Source: Pseudomonas helleri (lineage in GTDB: Bacteria > Pseudomonadota > Gammaproteobacteria > Pseudomonadales > Pseudomonadaceae). From it: 64,000 nucleotides of DNA. Below the pieces are notes generated by a model, which was not told where the DNA came from, searched no databases, and saw only the letters and a list, made by a program, of their open reading frames with translations. The stretch lies in the NCBI RefSeq assembly GCF_001043025.1, contig NZ_JYLD01000002.1, forward strand, positions 1 to 64,000, read 5' to 3'. Below, in pieces: positions 32,988 through 41,215 of this stretch. The translations under genes and the position numbers were made by a program. How positions within the stretch are numbered: the stretch's first letter is position 1; the number at the start of each line of letters is the position of its first letter.

Positions 32988-34406
32988 TTAATGAGCAGAA
33001 GAAGCCACTGCGGTCTGATCTTTTGGCGACAGCTTGAACACGTAGAACAACACCGTCAGCAAGATCAGGAACGCCGGGCCTACAAACAGGGCCACGCGGG
33101 TTTCTTCAAAGTAGGCCATCAGCCCGACCACCATCAGCAGGAACGCCAGTGCCGCAAACGAGCTGTAAGGGTACAGCCACATGCGGTACTTGAGTGCGGC
33201 CGCCTCTTCACGGCTGAGGTTTTTGCGGAAACGCAGTTGCGCCAGCAAGATCATCAACCAGGTCCAGATCGCACCGAAGGTCGCAATCGCCGTCACCCAC
33301 ACAAACACCTTCTCTGGCGCCAGGTAGTTGAGCACCACGCCCAGCAGCAACATGGCAATCGACAGCAGCAGCGCGTTGCGCGGTACGCCGTTTTGCGAGG
33401 TGGTGGCGAAGTTGGCCGGGGCCTGACCGTTTTGCGCCAGGCTGTAAAGCATGCGGCCGGTGCTGAAAATGCCGCCATTGCAAGAAGACAACGCCGCGGT
33501 GATCACCACAAAGTTAATGATGCCGGCTGCGGTTTTGATGCCCAGGCGCTCGAACGTCATGACGAACGGGCTGCCTTGGGTGCCGATTTCGTTCCACGGG
33601 TAGATCGACAGGATGACGAACAGTGCGCCCACGTAGAACAGCAGAATGCGCCAGAACACCGAGCCAATCGCGCTCGGGATGGTCTTTTGCGGGTTGCGAG
33701 CTTCACCGGCGGTCAGGCCGATCATTTCGACGCCCAGGTAGGCAAACATCACCATTTGCAGCGACATCAGCACGCCCTGAATCCCGTTCGGCATAAAGCC
33801 GCCCTGGGTCCAGAGGTTGGAGATGCCCAGCGCTACGCCGTCATTGCCGAAACCGAAGGCAATGATGCCGATGCCGCCGATCACCATCGCGATGATGGTG
33901 ACGATCTTGATCAAGGCAAACCAGAACTCGAACTCACCGAACGCCTTAACCGCGATCAGGTTGATCGAACCCATGCTCAGCAGTGCCGCGAGGGCCCAGA
34001 TCCAGCGCGGTACATCCGGAAACCAGATGCCCATGTACACCGCCACGGCGGTGATTTCGGCAACGCACGTCACCAGCCACAGGAACCAGTAGTTCCAGCC
34101 GGTCAAAAAGCCCGCCAATGGGCCGAGGTAGTCTTGCGCATAGCGGCTGAAAGAGCCGGCTACCGGGTTGTGCACGGCCATTTCGCCCAGTGCACGCATG
34201 ATCACCAGAATGGCCAGGCCACCCAGGATGTAAGACAGCATGATGGCCGGACCGGCCATTTCGATCGCTTTGGCCGAGCCCAGGAACAGGCCTACGCCGA
34301 TACAGGCGCCAAGCGCCATCAAGCGGATATGGCGTTCGCCCAGTTCGCGTTTGAGCGGGCCGCCCTGCGCGGTTTCACCGTGGGGCTGGTGGTTGCCGAC
34401 TGGCAT
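32988..34406 (-). CDS. Amino acid permease, APC/AAT family (ProY-like)
   Basis: This 472-residue protein has twelve predicted helices and high similarity in pattern to ProY and HutT-type permeases: RHIRLMALGACIGVGLFLGSAKAIEMAGPAIMLSY, NPVAGSFSRYAQDYLGPLAGFLTGW and LGVEMIGLTAGEARNPQKTIPSAI. It imports an amino acid, perhaps proline or histidine, by proton symport. It stands alone and is not next to hut or put genes, so substrate is open. Confidence 0.85.
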   Translation of the reverse strand: MPVGNHQPHGETAQGGPLKRELGERHIRLMALGACIGVGLFLGSAKAIEMAGPAIMLSYILGGLAILVIMRALGEMAVHNPVAGSFSRYAQDYLGPLAGFLTGWNYWFLWLVTCVAEITAVAVYMGIWFPDVPRWIWALAALLSMGSINLIAVKAFGEFEFWFALIKIVTIIAMVIGGIGIIAFGFGNDGVALGISNLWTQGGFMPNGIQGVLMSLQMVMFAYLGVEMIGLTAGEARNPQKTIPSAIGSVFWRILLFYVGALFVILSIYPWNEIGTQGSPFVMTFERLGIKTAAGIINFVVITAALSSCNGGIFSTGRMLYSLAQNGQAPANFATTSQNGVPRNALLLSIAMLLLGVVLNYLAPEKVFVWVTAIATFGAIWTWLMILLAQLRFRKNLSREEAAALKYRMWLYPYSSFAALAFLLMVVGLMAYFEETRVALFVGPAFLILLTVLFYVFKLSPKDQTAVASSAH

Positions 34407-34759
34407 AAAAGTACAACCTCATAATTGTTATTGGATGTGCATCACTAGAGCGTTCCAAGAGCCCGGCCGGTTGCCTGACTCCCCTTACAAAGGCCTCTAA
34501 CCTCGTGGGTCGGACGTTCAAAAGGGAAATGCCCTACTGAGATCGGCGGCGAGTATTGCACAGGGTTGGTGCACAGTCATTCCCCTACCTAGGGCGTATT
34601 TACCCTGAGCAAGGGCTCTATCCCGTCACTTTGCGCGACTGTAAAAACCTGTAGCCGCTGCCGAAGGCTGCGATGGGCAGCGTAGCGGCCCCATTTTCAT
34701 CTGTACCACTCCTCACCAAGATGAGAACAATTACCGTTCGTCAATTCTATTTGCACAAT
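34407..34759. other. Intergenic region between permease and PadR genes
   Basis: Between the divergent permease and PadR genes there is about 400 bases. It holds the promoters of both, the REP-like arm at 34649-34692 and, just past this stretch, the palindromic operator. No gene is visible in it. Confidence 0.5.
34649..34692. repeat. Dispersed repeat arm, TGTAGTCGCTGCCGA family
   Basis: CTGTAGCCGCTGCCGAAGGCTGCGATGGGCAGCGTAGCGGCCCC is one arm of the family seen as a pair at 1946-2072 and inverted at 60043-60086. Confidence 0.65.
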
Positions 34760-34777
34760 CTTAAGATATATCTTAAG
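34760..34777. promoter_or_regulatory. 18-bp palindrome, candidate PadR (YqjI-type) operator
   Basis: CTTAAGATATATCTTAAG is a perfect palindrome 29 bases upstream of the PadR ATG. E. coli YqjI (NfeR) binds AT-rich inverted repeats before yqjH and its own gene, so autorepression fits. The TATATC within it could double as a -10 region. Confidence 0.75.
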
Positions 34778-34806
34778 TTGCTTCGCACACACAGAGGACG
34801 AAGACA

Positions 34807-35385
34807 ATGAGAGAGCACCACCACCCCCATCACCGTGAACACAATGTCGGTCAAGACGGTTTTGAAAAACGTGCCGGTCAACGCGGCGGCCGAGGCCCGC
34901 GGGTATTTGCCCCCGGCGATCTGAAATTACTGCTGCTGGCCCTGGTGGCCGAGCAGCCTTGCCATGGCTACGACCTGATCCGCCAGATCGAAGGCATGTT
35001 CGATGGCGCCTACAGCCCGAGCCCGGGCGTGATCTACCCGACCCTGACCTTTCTGGAAGAAAGCGAGCTGATTGAAGGCGACGCCGAGGGCGGGAAAAAA
35101 CGCTACAGCGTGACCGACGCCGGTCGCCAGTCCCTGCTCGATCAAGCCATTGCGCTGGACGGTGTGCGCATGCGCATCGACGTCAGCAAGCGCTCGCTGC
35201 GCGGCCATGACCGGCCTGCCGAAATTCACGAGGCGGTGCACAACCTGCGCCATGCCTTGCAGATGCACCACGGCCGCTGGAACCCGGCAGAAATTGCCCG
35301 GGTACGCGACCTGCTCAACAACACCGCCAAAGCCATCGTCGATGGCCCTGTTACTGCCCAGCCTGCGCAGGAGAACGCTGAATGA
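34807..35385 (+). CDS. PadR-family regulator with His-rich N-terminus (YqjI/NfeR-like)
   Basis: This 192-residue protein has a His-rich N-terminus (MREHHHPHHREHNVG), then the PadR winged helix-turn-helix (LKLLLLALVAEQPCHGYDLIRQIEGMF, GVIYPTLTFLEESELI) and a helical C-terminal dimerisation part. The layout matches E. coli YqjI, a nickel-binding PadR repressor of the ferric-siderophore reductase gene yqjH. Here the reductase gene follows, overlapping by four bases (ATGA), so both lie in one metal-responsive operon. Confidence 0.88.
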   Translation: MREHHHPHHREHNVGQDGFEKRAGQRGGRGPRVFAPGDLKLLLLALVAEQPCHGYDLIRQIEGMFDGAYSPSPGVIYPTLTFLEESELIEGDAEGGKKRYSVTDAGRQSLLDQAIALDGVRMRIDVSKRSLRGHDRPAEIHEAVHNLRHALQMHHGRWNPAEIARVRDLLNNTAKAIVDGPVTAQPAQENAE

Positions 35386-36167
35386 ATACCGCTAATCCCC
35401 AAACCATTCACCGCGTCATGCATGAAATCAAACGTCGCAAGTTAGAGGTGCTGCGCGTGGTCGACCTGACCCCGCGCATGCGCCGCATCACGGTGGGCGG
35501 CCCCGAGTTGGCCGGTTTTATCAGCCTGGGCAGCGACGACCACGTAAAGCTGTTTTTCCCGCAGACCGCCGAAGAACAAAGCGCTCTGGAGAACGTGGAA
35601 CTGAGCGGCGGGATCAAAAACAAAGTCATGCCGCCCATGCGCGACTACACCCCGCGCCGCTACGACCTGGACGCGCTTGAGCTGGATCTGGATTTTGTCT
35701 TGCACGGCGACGGCCCTGCCTCCACCTGGGCCGCGCAAGCCCAATCGGGCCAGTTCCTGCACATCGGCGGCCCACGCGGCTCGATGATCGTGCCGGATAT
35801 CTTCGACAGCTACCTGCTGATCGGCGATGAAACCGCCTTGCCGGCCATAGCTCGCCGTCTCGAAGAGCTACCGGCCAATCGCCGCGCGCTGGTGGTGGTT
35901 GAGATTGAAAACGCGCAGGAGCAACAGCCGCTGAACAGCGCTGCATCGGTTGAAGTGATTTGGGTGCACCGCGATGCGCCAGCAGAAGACCTGCTGAGCA
36001 CCGTCGAACACCTGAAGGTTCCAGCAGGCGAGCTGTACACCTGGGTTGCGACTGAAAGCGCACTGTCACGCAAAGTGCGTCGCATTTTGCTCGACACCCA
36101 CGGCCTCAACGATGAATTCGTTAAAGCCGTCGGTTACTGGCGCCTGGACGACAGCCCGCAAGAGTAA
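35382..36167 (+). CDS. Siderophore-interacting protein (ferric-siderophore reductase, YqjH/ViuB-like)
   Basis: This 261-residue protein has an FAD-binding barrel with MRDYTPRRYD (the R-x-Y-T/S FAD motif), GPRGSMIV and a C-terminal NADPH-binding lobe with GDETALPAIARRLEELP. YqjH-family proteins reduce ferric siderophore complexes in the cytoplasm to release iron. It is co-transcribed with the PadR regulator. TTG/GTG starts are not needed since the ATG overlaps the regulator stop. Confidence 0.92.
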   Translation: MNTANPQTIHRVMHEIKRRKLEVLRVVDLTPRMRRITVGGPELAGFISLGSDDHVKLFFPQTAEEQSALENVELSGGIKNKVMPPMRDYTPRRYDLDALELDLDFVLHGDGPASTWAAQAQSGQFLHIGGPRGSMIVPDIFDSYLLIGDETALPAIARRLEELPANRRALVVVEIENAQEQQPLNSAASVEVIWVHRDAPAEDLLSTVEHLKVPAGELYTWVATESALSRKVRRILLDTHGLNDEFVKAVGYWRLDDSPQE

Positions 36168-36183
36168 TCCCTTACATTCCCTG

Positions 36184-36251
36184 TGTAGGAGCGAGCTTGC
36201 CTCGCGATCTTTTAAACGATCAAAAGATCGCGAGACAAGCTCGCTCCTACA
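36184..36251. repeat. REP doublet (REPIN-type)
   Basis: TGTAGGAGCGAGCTTGCCTC and its inverted copy face each other across the central palindrome CGATCTTTTAAACGATCAAAAGATCG. It lies between convergent genes. Confidence 0.85.
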
Positions 36252-36897
36252 GAGGTTTGGCGGTTGATCGGCCGCGCCAGCGGTCAATCGCCACCATCAG
36301 CAGCGCCACCACCACAAACCCCGCCAAAATCCCCAACGCGTTCACAAACGTCTGCGCATACCCCAGTTTGTTGACATCAATAAACGGGTACGGGTACATG
36401 CCCAGCGTATGCCCGCGCCACAACAAATAGGCAAAGTACACAATCGGGTACAACGCCCACACCGCGATGTGGCTCAGGCGCAATGTGCCTTTGGGCACGC
36501 AAAACCACCAGTACAAGGTGAACAGCACGGGCATGACGTCGTGCAACAGTTCATTGGCCAGCCAGTGCAGCCCCTGCGGTTGCCAAAGGTTGCGCAGCAA
36601 CAAGCTGTAGGCGGCGCCCACCACGATGATGCTCACAGCAATCCCGCTACTGACCCACGGCTGCAAGAAAAACCTCCGGCCCCTGGAGTCCTGCGCAAGA
36701 GCGGCGTAAGTCAGCACAGTGGCGGTCAGGGTATTGGTCAGCACCGTGAAAAAGCTGAAGTAATTGACCAGCCCGCCCAGCACGCTAGCGCCGGATGTCC
36801 AGCGGGCAATCAGCACCAGGTCGAGCTGAATCGCCAACCCGCTCCAGCCCAGAATGGCCATTAATGCTAACCAGCGGTGAGTGTGCGCTGCACGCAT
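36247..36897 (-). CDS. Pr6Pr family membrane protein
   Basis: This 216-residue protein has six predicted membrane helices with the features of the Pr6Pr (FAR-17a/AIG1-like) family: LVNYFSFFTVLTNTLTA in helix 2 and WLANELLHDVMPVLFTLYW in helix 4, followed by YPYPFIDVNKLGY. Function is unknown; eukaryotic relatives hydrolyse fatty-acid esters of hydroxy fatty acids. The C-terminal codons reach into the REP element. Confidence 0.8.
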   Translation of the reverse strand: MRAAHTHRWLALMAILGWSGLAIQLDLVLIARWTSGASVLGGLVNYFSFFTVLTNTLTATVLTYAALAQDSRGRRFFLQPWVSSGIAVSIIVVGAAYSLLLRNLWQPQGLHWLANELLHDVMPVLFTLYWWFCVPKGTLRLSHIAVWALYPIVYFAYLLWRGHTLGMYPYPFIDVNKLGYAQTFVNALGILAGFVVVALLMVAIDRWRGRSTAKPL

Positions 36898-36904
36898 ACG
36901 CCGA

Positions 36905-37135
36905 TCAGAGCTCGCGCTTGGTGCGGGCGTATTTCACATAGAGCTTCTCGACCTTCTCACGGGCCCACGGCGTTTTACGCAGAAACGTCAGGCTCGACTT
37001 GATGCTCGGATCGCTTTTGAAGCAGCGAATATCAATGCGCTCGGCCAGCCCTTCCCACTCGTAATGCGCCACCAGCGCAATCAGGATCTGTTCCAGCGTG
37101 ACGCCGTGCAGGGGGTTGTTGTTGGGTTCAGTCAT
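36905..37135 (-). CDS. VF530-family DNA-binding protein
   Basis: This 76-residue protein matches the VF530 (DUF2132) family, with [55 protein letters not shown]. The family is said to bind DNA from its structure. It lies seven bases upstream of the Pr6Pr gene. Confidence 0.88.
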   Translation of the reverse strand: MTEPNNNPLHGVTLEQILIALVAHYEWEGLAERIDIRCFKSDPSIKSSLTFLRKTPWAREKVEKLYVKYARTKREL

Positions 37136-37263
37136 GCCGAGCCTTTTTAAGCAGAAGTAGGAAAGCCGCGCACCTTAGCTCAGGGGCCAGTCATTTGGAA
37201 CACGGTGAGTTTAGCCGGGCCTGCGCCCTTGCAGAAAAAGTTCCGCTTGGCGCGACCAAATGC

Positions 37264-37283
37264 GATGTTATATTGTAACGATA
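37264..37283. promoter_or_regulatory. Candidate Zur box upstream of the TonB receptor
   Basis: GATGTTATATTGTAACGAT contains GTTA-TATTG-TAAC, the same core as GTTA-TACAG-TAAC before rpmE2. It lies about 60 bases before the ATG at 37344. Confidence 0.7.
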
Positions 37284-37343
37284 CAGTCGTTACCCAGAGC
37301 GCTCAGCGCCACGCGTTTCATCACCCTTACCAAGGAATCTGCA

Positions 37344-39383
37344 ATGTCCTCCCCTGCTTTGCCACGCTCACTGCGCCGTCTGCGTTTGACGCCGCTCGCC
37401 ACGGCCCTACTTATCGCCTCCCCCGCCTATGCACTGGAGCTGCAACCCCAAGTCATCACTGGTAACCCGCTGGGCAGCAGCCAATTGGCTTCTCCCACCA
37501 CGGTATTAGAAGGCGACGACCTGACGCTGCAGCAACAAGGCAGCCTGGGTGAAACCCTCAACAAGCAACCGGGTGTGTCGTCGTCTTACTTCGGACCGGG
37601 CGCCAGCCGACCGATCATTCGCGGCCTGGACGGCGACCGGATTCGCATTTTGCGCAATGGCGTGGGCGCGCTGGACGCCTCGTCGCTGTCCTACGACCAC
37701 GCCGTGCCACTGGACCCGGTCAACGTTGAGCGCATTGAAATCGTCCGTGGCCCGGCCGCCCTGCTCTACGGCGGCAACGCCATCGGTGGCGTGGTCAACA
37801 CCTTCGACAACCGCATCCCCACCGAAGCCATCAACGGCATTCAGGGTGCAGGCGAATTGCGCTATGGCGGCGCCGACACCACGCGCAGCAGCGCAGGCAA
37901 GCTGGAAGCCGGTAACGGCACGTTTGCCCTGCACCTGGACGCCAACGCACGTCAGTTCAATGACCTGAAAATCCCCGGTTACGCCCGCGATCGCCACGCC
38001 CCGGAAGGCGAAGATGACAGCGATCAAAAGAAAGGCCGCCTGAGCAATAGCAGTGGCCGACAGGACGGCGGCGCGGTTGGCGGTTCCTACACATGGGATG
38101 ACGGCTACGCGGGCATCTCTTACAGCAACTACGACTCCAATTACGGTTCCCCTGCCGAAGACGACGTGCGCATCCGCATGAAGCAGGATCACTACGCCTT
38201 CGCCTCGGAGATCCGCAACCTGCAAGGCCCGTTCAGCTCGCTCAAACTGAACGCCGGCTACACCGATTACGAACACCGTGAAATCGAAGGCGGCGAAGTC
38301 GGCACCACCTTCAAGAACAAAGGCTACGAAGCACGTGTTGAAGCGCGTCATGTGCCGATCGGCCCGCTGAACGGGGTAATTGGCGCGCAGGTCAACCGCA
38401 ACGAATTCTCGGCCCTCGGCGAAGAGGCCTTCGTACCGCAGACCGACACCACCACCGGCGCGCTGTTTATTCTTGAAGAGCTGCAAGCCACCGAGCGACT
38501 CAAACTCAGCCTCGGCGGGCGCCTGGAACACACCGTGGTGGACCCGAATGCCAAGGGCAATGAGCGCTTCGAAGCGGCCGACAACTCCAAGCGCTTCACC
38601 GCGGGCAGCCTGTCTTCAGGCGCGGTGTTCACCCTGACACCGATCTGGTCGCTGGCCGCAACGCTGGGCTACACCGAGCGCGCGCCGACTTTCTACGAGC
38701 TGTATGCCAACGGCGCCCACGTTGCCACCGGCACTTACGAGTTGGGCAACCCGAACCTGTCAAAAGAAAAAGCCGTGTCCAGCGACCTGGCCCTGCGCTT
38801 TGACAATGGCACCCACAACGGCAGCGTTGGCGTGTTCTACAGCCACTTCTCCAACTACATCGGCCTGCTCGGCACGGGCCGCACCCTGAACGACGAAGGC
38901 GAGCCAGACGCCAGCGGTATTCCGGAATACACCTACTCCGGCGTGCGCGCACGTTTCGTAGGGTTCGAAGCCAAGGATCACTGGAAGCTTGGCGAAAGCG
39001 CCTACGGCAAATTTGCACTGGAACTGTCGGGCGATTACACCCGCGCCACCAACCTCGACACCGGCGAAGCGTTGCCCCGTATTGCGCCGTTGCGCCTGAG
39101 CAGTGGTTTGCTGTGGGAACTCAATCGCTGGCAGGCACGGGTCGATGTTGAACACGCCAGCAACCAGGGCCGCGTACCGGACAACGAGTCAGGCACCAAC
39201 GGCTACACCACCCTGGGTGCCAGCGCCGGTTACAACTTTACGGTAGGTCGCAGCCAGTGGCTGGCCTTCGTCAAAGGCGACAACCTGACCGACCAGACCG
39301 TGCGTTATGCCAGCTCGATCCTGCGTGATATCGCCCCGGCACCGGGCCGCAGTGTTGAAGTAGGCCTGCGCACGACGTTCTAA
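37344..39383 (+). CDS. TonB-dependent receptor, ZnuD-like (zinc uptake)
   Basis: This 679-residue outer-membrane receptor has a signal peptide with cleavage after ASPAYA, a TonB-box-like QPQVITGN, a plug domain (GETLNKQPGVSSSYFGPGASRPIIRGLDGDRIRIL, VERIEIVRGPAALLYGGNAIGGVVN) and a 22-strand barrel ending in VGLRTTF with the terminal Phe. It resembles ZnuD-type zinc receptors; a loop rich in His and acidic residues (RDRHAPEGEDDSDQKK) could hold metal. The Zur-type box upstream supports zinc control. The ATG at 37344 has AAGGAA six bases upstream; the open frame from 37260 covers the operator. Confidence 0.88.
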   Translation: MSSPALPRSLRRLRLTPLATALLIASPAYALELQPQVITGNPLGSSQLASPTTVLEGDDLTLQQQGSLGETLNKQPGVSSSYFGPGASRPIIRGLDGDRIRILRNGVGALDASSLSYDHAVPLDPVNVERIEIVRGPAALLYGGNAIGGVVNTFDNRIPTEAINGIQGAGELRYGGADTTRSSAGKLEAGNGTFALHLDANARQFNDLKIPGYARDRHAPEGEDDSDQKKGRLSNSSGRQDGGAVGGSYTWDDGYAGISYSNYDSNYGSPAEDDVRIRMKQDHYAFASEIRNLQGPFSSLKLNAGYTDYEHREIEGGEVGTTFKNKGYEARVEARHVPIGPLNGVIGAQVNRNEFSALGEEAFVPQTDTTTGALFILEELQATERLKLSLGGRLEHTVVDPNAKGNERFEAADNSKRFTAGSLSSGAVFTLTPIWSLAATLGYTERAPTFYELYANGAHVATGTYELGNPNLSKEKAVSSDLALRFDNGTHNGSVGVFYSHFSNYIGLLGTGRTLNDEGEPDASGIPEYTYSGVRARFVGFEAKDHWKLGESAYGKFALELSGDYTRATNLDTGEALPRIAPLRLSSGLLWELNRWQARVDVEHASNQGRVPDNESGTNGYTTLGASAGYNFTVGRSQWLAFVKGDNLTDQTVRYASSILRDIAPAPGRSVEVGLRTTF

Positions 39384-39399
39384 GTCATAACCCTGCCGT

Positions 39400-39472
39400 T
39401 GTAGGAGCGAGCTTGCCTCGCGATCTTTTGATCTTCAAAAGCAAAAGCTCGCGAGGCAAGCTCGCTCCTACA
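39400..39472. repeat. REP doublet (REPIN-type)
   Basis: TTGTAGGAGCGAGCTTGCCTC and the inverted copy flank a central GATCTTTTGATCTTCAAAAG region. Same family as the elements at 36184, 58293 and 62533. Confidence 0.85.
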
Positions 39473-39608
39473 GTTTTTTTCAAATGCCCTTCCCTACCTC
39501 ATTTCCCTCAAACACCGTCGAACGTGAGGCAAAAAGCCCCTGAGACGAACGGTCGCAGGCGACTGTTACCAAATCCGAAATGATCCATGTCAATTAAAGT
39601 GCTGTTTC

Positions 39609-39619
39609 TAAACGTTTCG
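39609..39619. promoter_or_regulatory. Imperfect LacI-family operator-like site
   Basis: TAAACGTTTCG is a near copy of the perfect palindrome at 39647-39658, 38 bases away. Two such sites are typical of Cra/FruR or PtxS control. Confidence 0.5.
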
Positions 39620-39646
39620 TCGCTTTATCATTTCCGCATCAAGGGC

Positions 39647-39658
39647 TGAAACGTTTCA
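39647..39658. promoter_or_regulatory. Perfect LacI-family operator-like palindrome before oprB
   Basis: TGAAACGTTTCA is a 12-base perfect palindrome of the LacI type. It resembles sites of FruR/Cra (TTAAACGTTTCA-like) and PtxS (TGAAACCGGTTTCA). It sits about 94 bases before oprB. Confidence 0.65.
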
Positions 39659-39751
39659 CGCCAGCCCTTACATTCTGAAAGTGTGAGTCCTGCCTGCAAA
39701 GACAGCGCTACCCACGTCACCGCCCGACCAAAAAGACCTTCATCTCGACCT

Positions 39752-41134
39752 ATGTCCACATTTCTGACTTTGCGCAAAGACAGCGCGCTATTCCCTATGG
39801 CCGGGCAAAAAGCCCTGACCCTGATCGGCGGCATTACTGCCCTGGGTTTCGCCAGCTTCGTTCAGGCCGCACCGGCGTTCGACAGCGATTCAAAATGGAT
39901 GTTCGGCGATTGGGACGGCTCTCGTACCGCACTGGAAAAGCAAGGCTATAGCTTCTCGCTCGACTACGTGGGCGAAGTCGGCTCCAACCTGCACGGCGGC
40001 TACGACCATGACCGCACCGCGCGTTACAGCGATCAGTTCGGCCTGGGCACGCACCTGGATTTGCAAAAAATCCTGGGCTGGCACGACGCTGAATTCCAGC
40101 TGACGATTACCCAGCGCGATGGCAACAATATCAGCAATGACCGGATCAACGACCCGCGCGTCGGCGGCTTCACCTCGGCCCAGGAAGTCTGGGGCCGTGG
40201 CCAGACCACACGCCTGACGCAGATGTGGTACCAGCAAAAATTCTTCGACCAGAAGCTCGACATCAAGGCCGGTCGCTTCGGTCAGGGCGAAGACTTCAAC
40301 AGCTTCCCTTGCGACTTCCAGAACCTCGCGTTCTGCGGCTCGCAGGTCGGTAACTGGGCCGGCAGCATCTGGTACAACTGGCCGGTCAGCCAATGGGCGC
40401 TGCGCATCAAATACCACCTCACGCCCGAGCTGTATGCACAGGTCGGCGCCTATGAGCAAAACCCGTCCAACCTGGATCGCGGTAACGGTTTCAAGCTCAG
40501 CGGCAGCGGTACGCAAGGCGCGGTGTTGCCGGTTGAACTGGTGTGGACACCGACACTTAATGGCCTGCCGGGCGAATACCGCGCGGGTTATTACTACAGC
40601 AGCGCCAAAGCCACCGACGTCTACAAAGATGCCAACGGCCAACCAGCAGTCTTGAGCGGCGAAGCCTATCGCAGCAGTTCGAGCAAGCACGGCCTGTGGT
40701 TGGGCGTGCAACAGCAACTCACCAGCCGCGCCAGTGATCAATCCCGTGGCTTGAAGGTGTTTGCCAACGCCACCCTGCATGACAAAAAAACCAACGCCAT
40801 CGACAACTATGTCCAGGCAGGCGTTGTGTACAAAGGCGTATTCGATGCACGCCCCAAAGACGACATCGGCTTTGCCATGGCCCGCGTTCACGTCAACCCG
40901 GCCTACCGCAAAAACGCCGAAGCGACCAACCAGGCTCGCGGCGTTTACGACGCCAGCAATCTGGACTACTTGCCACCTCAGCACACTGAGTACAGCGCCG
41001 AGTTGTATTACGGCGTGCACGTTACCGACTGGCTGACGGTGCGACCTAATCTGCAATACATCCGCCATCCGGGCGGTGTTTACACCGTGGATAACGCCCT
41101 GATCGGCGGTTTGAAAATTCAAAGTTCGTTCTGA
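39752..41134 (+). CDS. oprB: Carbohydrate-selective porin OprB
   Basis: This 460-residue porin has the OprB signature: a signal peptide (cut after VQA), MFGDWDGSRTALEKQGYSFSLDYVGEVGSNLHGG, FSPCDFQN-type cysteine-bearing segment (SFPCDFQNLAFCGSQVGNW), and a final IGGLKIQSSF with terminal Phe. It lets glucose and other sugars cross the outer membrane. The Gcd gene follows 81 bases downstream with a hairpin between them, as in P. putida. ATG at 39752 begins MSTFLTLRKDS; its ribosome-binding site is weak, and the upstream GTG at 39683 is less likely. Confidence 0.93.
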   Translation: MSTFLTLRKDSALFPMAGQKALTLIGGITALGFASFVQAAPAFDSDSKWMFGDWDGSRTALEKQGYSFSLDYVGEVGSNLHGGYDHDRTARYSDQFGLGTHLDLQKILGWHDAEFQLTITQRDGNNISNDRINDPRVGGFTSAQEVWGRGQTTRLTQMWYQQKFFDQKLDIKAGRFGQGEDFNSFPCDFQNLAFCGSQVGNWAGSIWYNWPVSQWALRIKYHLTPELYAQVGAYEQNPSNLDRGNGFKLSGSGTQGAVLPVELVWTPTLNGLPGEYRAGYYYSSAKATDVYKDANGQPAVLSGEAYRSSSSKHGLWLGVQQQLTSRASDQSRGLKVFANATLHDKKTNAIDNYVQAGVVYKGVFDARPKDDIGFAMARVHVNPAYRKNAEATNQARGVYDASNLDYLPPQHTEYSAELYYGVHVTDWLTVRPNLQYIRHPGGVYTVDNALIGGLKIQSSF

Positions 41135-41155
41135 CGAACGGGCTGCAAGACAGCA

Positions 41156-41178
41156 GCGGCACACTTGAGGTGTGCCGC
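41156..41178 (+). terminator. Hairpin between oprB and gcd
   Basis: GCGGCACAC pairs with GTGTGCCGC over loop TTGAG. There is no T-run, so it is probably a partial terminator or mRNA processing site that adjusts the oprB to gcd ratio. Confidence 0.5.
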
Positions 41179-41215
41179 TTGCCGCTAAATCCTACCTTCA
41201 ACGGAGAACCTCACT

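Larger units (their letters stand above)
39384..39751. other. Intergenic region before oprB: REP doublet and LacI-type operators
   Basis: The 368 bases hold a REP doublet (39400-39472), then an AT-richer promoter region with two LacI-type palindromes (39609-39619 and 39647-39658). No gene is visible. Confidence 0.55.

Noticed and set aside
32991..34424. 477-codon frame on the plus strand opposite the permease
   Set aside because: Shadow frame; the minus-strand protein is a clear twelve-helix permease.
36184..36251. CRISPR-like repeat
   Set aside because: A single inverted pair with no direct-repeat array or spacers; it is a REP doublet.
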